Source: an uncultured Clostridium sp. (lineage in GTDB: Bacteria > Bacillota > Clostridia > Peptostreptococcales > Peptostreptococcaceae). From it: a DNA stretch of 15,322 nucleotides. Position numbers and translations under genes: made by a program. Positions 7,871-13,409 of the stretch are shown piece by piece (position 1 is the first letter of the stretch; each line of letters starts with the position of its first letter). The notes under the pieces are model-generated. The model saw only the letters and a list, made by a program, of their open reading frames with translations, ran no database searches and was not told where the DNA came from. The DNA is taken from positions 1 through 15,322 of the forward strand of contig USRS01000061.1 in the NCBI GenBank assembly GCA_900557165.1, given 5' to 3'.

Positions 7871-8315
7871 AAATATTTAAAGAAAATCCTTCTTTCAATG
7901 CCTTTTTAGCATATTCTTTAGCACCAAACAAAGATAAGTCTCTATAATTTCCACATTCTACTTCTGATGCAGCTATCATTTCTTTAGAATCTATTACCTT
8001 TTGTAAAGCTTTTTCTAAGCCTAGTTTCACATAAGATGCTTCTACATCTCCCCACATTATTAAATAAAAACCAGTTCTACATCCCATTGGTGACAAATCT
8101 ATAATACCGTCTAATTCTTCTCTTAAATATGTTGCTAATAAATGTTCTAATCCGTGTATTGATGCTGTTCCAAAAGCCTCGACGTTCGGTTGTAAAAATC
8201 TTAAATCAAATTTACTAACCTTATCTCCTGATTTTCCATCTAGCACACAACATTTTCTTACATAAGGTGCTTTTACTTTAGTATGATCTAATTTAAAACT
8301 TTCTACTTTCTCCAT
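7860..8315 (-). CDS. luxS: S-ribosylhomocysteine lyase / AI-2 synthase
   Basis: LuxS cleaves S-ribosylhomocysteine to homocysteine and DPD, the precursor of autoinducer-2. The protein has 151 residues, the usual size. Metal ligands His54 and His58 with catalytic Glu57 lie in HGLEHL; Cys121 in VECGNY is the third ligand; Cys79 in MGCRTGFY is the catalytic cysteine; Arg39 lies in DLRFLQPN. The N-terminal DHTKVKAPYVR matches the family's DHT+V.AP.VR start. It is the first gene of a three-gene operon whose last gene, metH, uses the homocysteine made here, so the main local role is probably methyl-cycle recycling, with AI-2 as product or by-product. AAGGAG precedes the start codon. Confidence 0.97.
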   Translation of the reverse strand: MEKVESFKLDHTKVKAPYVRKCCVLDGKSGDKVSKFDLRFLQPNVEAFGTASIHGLEHLLATYLREELDGIIDLSPMGCRTGFYLIMWGDVEASYVKLGLEKALQKVIDSKEMIAASEVECGNYRDLSLFGAKEYAKKALKEGFSLNIYGK

Positions 8316-8372
8316 ATTTTAAACTCCTTATATCAAATTATTAGTATATTATTCTAAAATAATATTAATATT

Positions 8373-8401
8373 ATTATAGTATTATTTCTTTATTTTTTCA
8401 T
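8373..8401 (-). promoter_or_regulatory. Promoter of the luxS-metH operon
   Basis: On the minus strand ATGAAA (8396-8401) and TATAAT (8373-8378) are separated by 17 bp. The -10 is a perfect consensus and the -35 matches at 4 of 6 bases. Transcription would begin near 8366, giving a leader of about 50 nt, too short for a SAM riboswitch or T-box. Confidence 0.65.
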
Positions 8402-8407
8402 AAACAT

Positions 8408-8438
8408 TTAAAAAAACGTATCAAAATTGATACGTTTT
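8408..8438 (-). terminator. Terminator of the YitT-like gene
   Basis: Read on the minus strand, AAAACGTATCA and TGATACGTTTT form an 11-bp perfect stem with a 4-nt loop, followed by a T-rich run. It begins a few bases after the stop codon at 8445 and lies just upstream of the luxS promoter, insulating the two units. Confidence 0.87.
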
Positions 8439-8444
8439 AAAAAT

Positions 8445-9095
8445 TTAAGCAACTAATTCATCTGCTTTCTTATCTGATTTTTCTTTTCTTCTTTTCTCTA
8501 TATTTATTATTACTCTATCAACTACTAGTCCGTTCATTATAACAGCTAATAAAGAATAGAATCCTTTATCTAGTCCAAATGTTAATGCACCACATATAAC
8601 AACAACTAAATCAACTATTAATAAAGATATTCCTAAGTTTATTGTTGAATATTTATTTAGTATTTTAGCTAATATGTCTGTACCTCCTGTAGAAGCATTT
8701 ACAGCAAAAGCTAAACCTATACCTGATGCTATTATGATAGTTCCTATTATAACTGCTAATAATAAGTTTCCTGTTAAAGCATGAGAGTGCATTACCTTTT
8801 CCATAAAGTCCATTACGAAAGATAAGGCAAAACTAGCATAAATAGTTTTCATACCAAAATCTCCACCGACTAATATGAATGCTATTACAAATAGTATTAA
8901 ATTACCTAAGAATATTAATGTTCCTACAGATAAAAATGGAACATAATGACTTATTACTAAGGATAATCCGCTTAGTCCTCCACCTGCTATTTCATTAGGA
9001 GCATAAAAATATTGAATTCCAAATGCTACTAATATTATACCAATTGTTATAAAAATGTAATCTCTTATAGTTGATATTAAATTATCTTTTTTCAT
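8445..9095 (-). CDS. YitT-family multi-pass membrane protein (short form)
   Basis: A 216-residue integral membrane protein of the YitT/DUF161 family, whose transport role is not established. Hydrophobic segments lie at about 12-32, 53-76, 80-96, 109-133 and 151-175. Family-like glycine-rich motifs appear after the first (APNEIAGGGLSGLSLVI) and fourth segments (NASTGGTDILAKIL), consistent with the family's internal duplication. Full-length YitT proteins usually have about 280 residues with a soluble C-terminal DUF2179 domain. Here the protein ends shortly after the membrane part with a charged tail (EKRRKEKSDKK), and the terminator follows at once, so this looks like a real short form rather than a frameshift. 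AAAGGGA precedes the start. It appears monocistronic. Confidence 0.85.
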   Translation of the reverse strand: MKKDNLISTIRDYIFITIGIILVAFGIQYFYAPNEIAGGGLSGLSLVISHYVPFLSVGTLIFLGNLILFVIAFILVGGDFGMKTIYASFALSFVMDFMEKVMHSHALTGNLLLAVIIGTIIIASGIGLAFAVNASTGGTDILAKILNKYSTINLGISLLIVDLVVVICGALTFGLDKGFYSLLAVIMNGLVVDRVIINIEKRRKEKSDKKADELVA

Positions 9096-9209
9096 ATTTA
9101 CATTCCCTTTCTGTATTAAAAAGTTATATTTAACAACTCAAGTATATATTATACTACATATTAAGATTAAATATATTAGTTTTTAGTGGTAAATGTATAT
9201 TTTCTTTTA

Positions 9210-9218
9210 TGATATAAT
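9210..9218 (+). promoter_or_regulatory. Extended -10 promoter of the zinc-ribbon gene
   Basis: TGATATAAT is an extended -10 element 19 bp before the start codon at 9238. No strong -35 is visible. The short leader holds only the GGAG ribosome binding site. An ATG at 9193 in the same frame lies upstream of this promoter, so it cannot be the start if the promoter is right. Confidence 0.55.
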
Positions 9219-9237
9219 TACTTTAGGAGTTGATAAT

Positions 9238-9606
9238 ATGTTTTTTATAGGTGGTATCTCCAATGAAGAGAAAAAATTAGACTATGTTCAAAATACTATT
9301 TGTCCTAAATGCGGGAAATTTAGTCGAATGGAAGTTTATATGACATATATGTACTTTAGTTTATTTTTTGTTCCTATTTTTAAATGGAGCAAAAAATATT
9401 TTGTTAAATATACATGCTGTAATAGTATTTATATTTTAGATGAAGATATAGGTATAAAAATAAATCACAAAGAAAATATTTCTATATCAGATGATAATTT
9501 ACATTATGTAGATAATGATTTTTCTACTTTTAATAGATGTAATAATTGTGATTACATCTGTGAGCACGACTTTGAATACTGTCCTAAATGCGGAAAAAAA
9601 CTATAA
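9238..9606 (+). CDS. Small zinc-ribbon protein, function unknown
   Basis: A 122-residue protein with two cysteine clusters. The N-terminal half (MFFIGGISNEEK..., CPKC at 22-25, FFVPIFKWSKKYFVKY at 43-58, CC at 60-61) looks like the zinc_ribbon_15-type domain found in many Firmicutes. There the second knuckle is normally CxxC, so adjacent cysteines here are unusual. The C-terminal half has a second ribbon with CNNC at 101-104 and CPKC at 115-118. Residues 35-49 are hydrophobic but short for a membrane span. I start at 9238 because AGGAG sits 9 bases upstream. The stop is followed by a hairpin terminator. I do not know a function; zinc binding is inferred from the cysteine spacing. Confidence 0.75.
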   Translation: MFFIGGISNEEKKLDYVQNTICPKCGKFSRMEVYMTYMYFSLFFVPIFKWSKKYFVKYTCCNSIYILDEDIGIKINHKENISISDDNLHYVDNDFSTFNRCNNCDYICEHDFEYCPKCGKKL

Positions 9607-9613
9607 ATTTATA

Positions 9614-9664
9614 CAAAAAGACAGTAAATTAATTCAATAGTTTTATTCATTAATTTACTGTCTT
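9614..9664. terminator. Bidirectional terminator between zinc-ribbon gene and kinase remnant
   Basis: AAGACAGTAAATTAAT (9618-9633) and its exact complement (9649-9664) form a 16-bp stem around a 15-nt loop. The T-tract is best on the minus strand (CTTTTTG), so it probably served the decayed kinase gene whose stop is at 9668, and it also closes the zinc-ribbon transcript. Confidence 0.8.
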
Positions 9665-9667
9665 AAA

Positions 9668-10148
9668 TTATATAGAATAAACATCAGAAAATTCTATATT
9701 ACATTTATCTATTTTTGAATGTTCTTCTATGGGATATTGTTTTAATGATTTTTCATTACTTTCTTGTTTTATTGGAATAAATATAATCCTATACCGCTAC
9801 CTTCATTTTTTCTTCTTATATTATTATCTGTTTGTGCAAATCTATCAAATATTTTCTTAGAGTTTTCCTCTGAAATAGAAGAACCGTTATTTCTTTCGTG
9901 AACAAACAATTGCTCTTCTTGATGATTAACTTTAATTTCTACATATATTTTTCCGTTATCATCTGTAAATTTTAAAGAATTAGATATTAAATTTAATATT
10001 ATTTTTTCTATGGCATCAGGATTGCAAGATAATATTACCTCTTCTTCCTCTGTATCAAAAGTTTTATTCTTATTTTTATTATTTATATAATCTGCTGTAG
10101 ATAAAACTATTTATTCTATTATATATAATTTTCAGGTTTTTGCTCCAT
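9668..10148 (-). pseudogene. Decayed sensor histidine kinase (ATPase-domain remnant)
   Basis: Minus-strand translation gives a clear HATPase_c domain in broken form. The N box is intact (PDAIEKIILNLISNSLKFT), then GKIYVEIKV, the F box (KKIFDRFAQTD) and the G2 box (EGSGIGL). The G1 box is damaged: ERNNGSSI where DxGxGI is expected. Right after G2 the frame stops (YLFQ, stop). Another frame then resumes with IPIKQESNEKS and runs to a stop at 9668, which fits a deletion of the last ATPase strand/helix segment. Upstream, a start with a GGAAAG site (ATG at 10148) reads only nine codons before stops, and the sensor and phosphoacceptor-histidine regions are missing. It should not make a working kinase. 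No response regulator gene is nearby. Confidence 0.85.
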
Positions 10149-10210
10149 ATTACTTTCCTTTTTAACTTTATATACTCACATTGTTATTATTTATTATAAT
10201 TAATAATAGC

Positions 10211-10255
10211 AAAAAAGCTGTTCCATGTGAAACTAAATTCACTGGAACAACTTTT
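10211..10255 (-). terminator. Terminator of the PhnA/YjdM gene
   Basis: On the minus strand AAAGTTGTTCCAGTGAA pairs with TTCACATGGAACAGCTTT, with one bulged A and one G-U pair, followed by six Ts. It lies about 20 bp after the stop codon at 10277. Confidence 0.85.
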
Positions 10256-10276
10256 ATTTAATTATCTCTATCTATT

Positions 10277-10624
10277 TTATGCTTTTTTAACAACACTTGA
10301 TTTTAATTTCATAGCTCCAAAACCGTCTATTTTACATTCTATATCATGTCCATCAGCAGCATCTGGAACTAAACGTATACTTTTTACTTTTGTTCCTATT
10401 TTTATAGAAGATGAAGCACCTTTAACTTTAAGATCTTTTACTACTGTTACAGCATCTCCGTCATTTAATATATTTCCGTTAACGTCTCTTATAACATTTT
10501 CTTCTTCTGCAGCTGCTTGAGATTCTTTTGACCATTCATGAGCGCACTCTGGACATACGAATAAGCTTCCATCTTCATAAGTGTATTCTGAATTACATTT
10601 AGGACAATTTGGGTAATTTTCCAT
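10277..10624 (-). CDS. PhnA/YjdM-family zinc-ribbon protein
   Basis: A 115-residue protein matching the YjdM/PhnA family along its full length. An N-terminal zinc ribbon (Cys7, Cys10, Cys24, Cys27, in NCPKC and VCPEC) is followed by the PhnA domain, with [21 protein letters not shown] at about 44-64 and [15 protein letters not shown] at about 73-87. Despite the name, the family is not tied to phosphonate breakdown, and its role is unclear. The ATG is preceded by AAGGAG. It has its own promoter and terminator and so appears monocistronic. Gene databases may label it yjdM or phnA; I leave the symbol empty because neither name has a proven function here. Confidence 0.92.
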   Translation of the reverse strand: MENYPNCPKCNSEYTYEDGSLFVCPECAHEWSKESQAAAEEENVIRDVNGNILNDGDAVTVVKDLKVKGASSSIKIGTKVKSIRLVPDAADGHDIECKIDGFGAMKLKSSVVKKA

Positions 10625-10690
10625 ATTATTTTTCTCCTTTTTATATCTAATTATTTAATAGAATTCATTTTTACTTCTATAACCTTTCAT

Positions 10691-10718
10691 ATTGTATCAT
10701 ATTTTTATATGTTAACAA
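10691..10718 (-). promoter_or_regulatory. Promoter of the PhnA/YjdM gene
   Basis: On the minus strand TTGTTA (10713-10718) and TACAAT (10691-10696) are separated by 16 bp. TG one base before the -10 makes it an extended -10. Transcription would start about 60 nt before the start codon. Confidence 0.65.
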
Positions 10719-10769
10719 TATACATCTTAATAATTAGTTTATCTCTTTTAATTATTTTTATATGGTTAA

Positions 10770-11477
10770 CTACATGAACTTTGCATCTTGATATAAATCT
10801 CCTGCCAGTTCTTCTAATAAAACTTTGTTTATAACTTTGTACTTACCATCCTCTTTTTCTAATACACCTTTTTTAGATAACGTATTAAGAGTTCTAAGCA
10901 AATGCCTATAACTACTTCCTAAAAGTTCTGCAATATTAACTAAATTTTCATCAAAGTCAATATATATATTTGAGTCTTCGTCATTTGTTAAAAATTCATT
11001 TATATAACTAGCTAATCTATTTTCTAAGGGATAAAGTAAGTTAATAGAACTATTCATACTTACAGCTGCCAATTTTTCTGCCAAACTCTCACAAGTAAAC
11101 TTTAAAAATTTCCTATCATTAGTTAATTCTAGTCGTGCTTTTTTCATTGGTATTGCTAAACAATAGCAAGTACTCAAAGCCTGTATAGTACTTGTTGCAC
11201 TTTGATTTTTTACAATCTCTATATCTCCTATTACTCTAATTGAATTGTAAAAAGCAAGAAGTAGACTTCTTCCATTTGGCAATGTTTTAAATACCTTCGC
11301 CTTTCCTTGAATAAAAAATAATAAATATTCTAAGTCTTCTTCTTCTCTACTTAAATATTCATATTTATCAAATTTCAATAGTTTCATATGTTTTGTCACA
11401 TCATTTATAAAAATTTCTTGCATGTTTAATTCATTATAGTATTTTTCTATTATAAATGGATCTTCTATTTTTTTCAT
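10770..11477 (-). CDS. Crp/Fnr-family transcriptional regulator
   Basis: A 235-residue DNA-binding regulator. Residues about 20-120 form a cyclic-nucleotide-binding-type jelly roll (FFIQGKAKVFKTLPNGRSLLLAFY at 54-77; VIGDIEIV at 82-89). A long dimer helix spans about 122-150. A C-terminal winged helix (about 155-220) has NIAELLGSSYRHLLRTLNTL at 181-200 as the helix-turn-helix. The usual cAMP-binding RExG...RxA signature is not evident. There is no N-terminal cysteine cluster for an Fe-S centre (only Cys104, 106 and 129), so the ligand is unknown; overall form is nearest to YeiL-like members. It is divergent from the YdcZ pair, and a 14-bp palindrome overlaps its own -35. I infer autoregulation and control of those transporters. 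AGGTGGAG precedes the ATG. Confidence 0.92.
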   Translation of the reverse strand: MKKIEDPFIIEKYYNELNMQEIFINDVTKHMKLLKFDKYEYLSREEEDLEYLLFFIQGKAKVFKTLPNGRSLLLAFYNSIRVIGDIEIVKNQSATSTIQALSTCYCLAIPMKKARLELTNDRKFLKFTCESLAEKLAAVSMNSSINLLYPLENRLASYINEFLTNDEDSNIYIDFDENLVNIAELLGSSYRHLLRTLNTLSKKGVLEKEDGKYKVINKVLLEELAGDLYQDAKFM

Positions 11478-11510
11478 TTAAACTCCACCTTTGTTTTTCA
11501 CTTAACTAAA

Positions 11511-11539
11511 ATTTTACCTGTACATATGACATATGTCAT
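11511..11539 (-). promoter_or_regulatory. Promoter of the Crp/Fnr regulator gene
   Basis: On the minus strand ATGACA (11534-11539, 5 of 6 to consensus) and TAAAAT (11511-11516) are separated by exactly 17 bp. The -35 hexamer is one end of the 14-bp palindrome at 11526-11539, so a bound regulator should block this promoter. Confidence 0.65.
11526..11539. promoter_or_regulatory. Putative Crp/Fnr operator (14-bp palindrome)
   Basis: ATGACATATGTCAT is a perfect palindrome with the 5-4-5 layout of FNR-class sites (compare TTGAT-N4-ATCAA), in the gap between the regulator gene and the YdcZ pair. Its position relative to both promoters fits repression of one and class II activation of the other. 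Binding by the adjacent regulator is inference. Confidence 0.7.
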
Positions 11540-11558
11540 TATTTTTATTATTTTTTTA

Positions 11559-11567
11559 TGGTATTTT
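11559..11567 (+). promoter_or_regulatory. Extended -10 promoter of the YdcZ-type gene pair
   Basis: TGGTATTTT fits an extended -10 (TGnTATnnT). It would start transcription near 11574, 23 bp before the start codon at 11597. The upstream region has no good -35; instead the palindrome's centre (11532.5) falls at -41.5, the usual place for a class II activator. Confidence 0.5.
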
Positions 11568-11596
11568 ATATATTATTCAAAAAGGAGGTATTTATA

Positions 11597-12019
11597 ATGA
11601 ATTATTTCATTTCAATTTTCACTGGTATAATACTTGCCATAATGATTTCATTAAATGGTGGTGTAAGTAATATAGCTGGTAATTATGCTTCTAGCGTTAT
11701 CATTCATTTCGTTGGATTAATCGGAATTATATTTGTACTTATTTTTACAAAATCAAAAATAAAAAACCTTAAAGGTATACCATTTTACATGTTTACAGGT
11801 GGACTTATAGGTATTTTAACTGTTTTATTTACTAATATAGGTTTTATGGGACTAGGAGTTTCTCTTACTGTATCCCTTTCATTATTAGGACAGTTAGTAA
11901 CATCTCTTGTTATAGATCACTTTGGATATTTTAATATGACTGTAGTAGAATTTGATAAAAAGAAAATTTTAGGTTTAATTGTCATCATTGCTGGTATTTA
12001 TGTAATGACTTTATCATAG
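11597..12019 (+). CDS. YdcZ-family (DMT superfamily) small membrane protein, first of a pair
   Basis: A 140-residue protein with about five membrane segments (about 3-23, 33-51, 64-84, 87-108, 123-139), matching the YdcZ/DUF606 family of the drug/metabolite transporter superfamily. Family motifs are GGVSN near residue 21 and SLLGQLVTSLVIDHFGYF at 95-112. The substrate is unknown. Positive charges cluster in the loop at 51-59 (TKSKIKNLK) and at 121-123 (KKK), which suggests these loops face the cytoplasm. I start at 11597 because AAAGGAGG lies 8 bases upstream; an in-frame ATG at 11558 overlaps the promoter. The second YdcZ gene begins 11 bp after the stop, so the two form an operon and perhaps a heterodimer. 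The divergent Crp/Fnr gene is the likely regulator. Confidence 0.87.
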   Translation: MNYFISIFTGIILAIMISLNGGVSNIAGNYASSVIIHFVGLIGIIFVLIFTKSKIKNLKGIPFYMFTGGLIGILTVLFTNIGFMGLGVSLTVSLSLLGQLVTSLVIDHFGYFNMTVVEFDKKKILGLIVIIAGIYVMTLS

Positions 12020-12030
12020 GGAGGTAAATT

Positions 12031-12483
12031 ATGATATACGTATTATTTGCAATTTTATGCGGAGTTACAAATGTATTATCTAGATCTGTTAACTTCGTTT
12101 TATCTGATAAAATCGGAATGTATCAAAGTACATTCTTTAACTATGTATTTGGATTAGCCGGCTCAATTTTAATTTTATTAATAAGTGGTGAAACATTTAA
12201 GTTATTTTCAGCATCTTCTTATAATGCTCCTTGGTATATTTATGCTGGGGGACTTTTAGGTGTTGCTGTCGTTACTTTACTCTCTTTTTTATCTTCAAAA
12301 GTTTCATCATTTTATTTAACTTTATTATTATTTGTTGGTCAGCTTTTCACAGGAATAATTATTGATGGTTTATCTACAGGTAAAATTTCTATTTATCAAG
12401 TAGTAGGTGGACTTTTGGTAGTTATAGGCTTATCTTATAATTTATATATAGATAAAGTAAATAGCAAAACCGTATCAGCTTAA
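12031..12483 (+). CDS. YdcZ-family (DMT superfamily) small membrane protein, second of a pair
   Basis: A 150-residue paralogue of the upstream gene, also with about five membrane segments and the family motif LLLFVGQLFTGIIIDGL at about 98-114. Positively charged residues sit in the first loop (Arg18, Lys27), the third loop (Lys90) and the C-terminal tail (DKVNSK). That pattern suggests the opposite membrane orientation to the first protein. Paired, oppositely oriented small subunits are known in related small multidrug-resistance transporters; a heterodimer here is inference. GGGAGG precedes the start. The 3' end is unusual: the last codons and the stop form part of a terminator hairpin shared with the converging gene, whose stop codon overlaps by three of four bases (TTAA). 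Confidence 0.87.
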   Translation: MIYVLFAILCGVTNVLSRSVNFVLSDKIGMYQSTFFNYVFGLAGSILILLISGETFKLFSASSYNAPWYIYAGGLLGVAVVTLLSFLSSKVSSFYLTLLLFVGQLFTGIIIDGLSTGKISIYQVVGGLLVVIGLSYNLYIDKVNSKTVSA

Positions 12484-12501
12484 GATACGGTTCTTTTTTT
12501 T
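12468..12501 (+). terminator. Terminator hairpin containing both convergent stop codons
   Basis: AACCGTATC (12468-12476) and GATACGGTT (12484-12492) form a 9-bp perfect stem, with the loop AGCTTAA holding both stop codons, followed on the plus strand by C and eight Ts. The minus-strand side has only four Ts, so it should work mainly for the YdcZ operon and more weakly for the convergent gene. Confidence 0.85.
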
Positions 12502-13226
12502 AAGAAATTTATCATTTCTTCTTTATTTTGCTCTAATTGAACAAGTCTATTTACATTTGCACCTGAAGGATGTGGAAATCCCATAAGTATTTGATTTTCT
12601 TTTATAATATTTTCATCTTTTAATTTCCATAGTAATTCTTCAACTGCTCTTCCCAATGGTATTAGCAATACATCTTCAAAATTATCTATTTTATTTATTT
12701 CATCTATAAAATTATCATAAATATATTTCATTAAAAAATCACTTTTTAGAAGTTTTGGTGTATGTCCTGTATAGTTTTGTTTTTTTACAAAAACTGGGTA
12801 TGGTACAAGTGAAACTGTATGCATTAAATAATCTTTGTCACCAAACAATTCACTGCAATCATTTATATTTAAGAATTCATTTAGTTTTATATCATTTAAC
12901 ATAGATATTATATTTTTTCTCAAAGGTCCACTAAATCTACCTGCTACTTTACATTTATATTGTATATCTTCTATATTATCGCTACTTTCTAATTCTTTTC
13001 TTGCTGTTGATATAGCTATGTTCATTTGTATAAAACCTGGAGTTATACCCACAATTAAAACCTTAGCCTTAGGATTAATATATTCATTATGAGTTGCATA
13101 ATAAATTTCAATATTACCTTGTTTTTCTATGAGAAAATCTTCTGTTAACAGTTCTTCTTTTGTATATTTATCTTTAAGAGGCAGCCTTTTTATTTTATCT
13201 TTATAATCATATAATGTTTTTTTCAT
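12480..13226 (-). CDS. Uracil-DNA glycosylase superfamily protein, uncharacterised
   Basis: A 248-residue protein with the two hallmark motifs of the UDG fold. Motif A at 55-64 is KVLIVGITPG, followed by F65 and Asn69. Motif B at 219-224 is HPSGAN, in GFPHPSGANVNR. LIPLGRAVEELL at 188-199 matches the strand-helix segment before motif B. The loop after motif A resembles SMUG1-like G-x-N-P-G forms more than the family 1 GQDPY motif, and no acidic catalytic residue is seen in motif A. So it may remove uracil or another damaged base, or have another substrate. There is no Fe-S cysteine set as in family 4/5 enzymes (cysteines at 92 and 124 only). AGGAGAG precedes the start. The gene is monocistronic; its stop overlaps that of the converging YdcZ gene. 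Confidence 0.75.
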   Translation of the reverse strand: MKKTLYDYKDKIKRLPLKDKYTKEELLTEDFLIEKQGNIEIYYATHNEYINPKAKVLIVGITPGFIQMNIAISTARKELESSDNIEDIQYKCKVAGRFSGPLRKNIISMLNDIKLNEFLNINDCSELFGDKDYLMHTVSLVPYPVFVKKQNYTGHTPKLLKSDFLMKYIYDNFIDEINKIDNFEDVLLIPLGRAVEELLWKLKDENIIKENQILMGFPHPSGANVNRLVQLEQNKEEMINFLKKRTVS

Positions 13227-13318
13227 TTTTCTCTCCTAATTTTATTAGATTTTCAGTTTATAATTTTATATTATATCAATAAATTCAAAACATATTATGC
13301 TTATCCAATTTATTATAA

Positions 13319-13347
13319 TTGTTACTATTTTTCAACTTTGTTATAAT
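13319..13347 (+). promoter_or_regulatory. Promoter of the TtcA-like gene
   Basis: TTGTTA (13319-13324) and TATAAT (13342-13347) are separated by 17 bp, with TG at the extended -10 position. Transcription would start near 13354. The 56-nt leader contains an AT-only 10-bp inverted repeat at 13365-13387 (ATTAAAATAA/TTATTTTAAT) before the GGGAGG site; it would be a weak structure. Confidence 0.75.
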
Positions 13348-13409
13348 ATTAAAGTTATTTAATTATTAAAATAACAATTATTTTAATATATATTGGGAGG
13401 AATGCATCA

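Noticed and set aside
13365..13387. Hairpin in the ttcA-like 5' UTR as a riboswitch or thermosensor
   Set aside because: The stem is only A-T pairs with a 3-nt loop and does not cover the ribosome binding site; too weak to claim.
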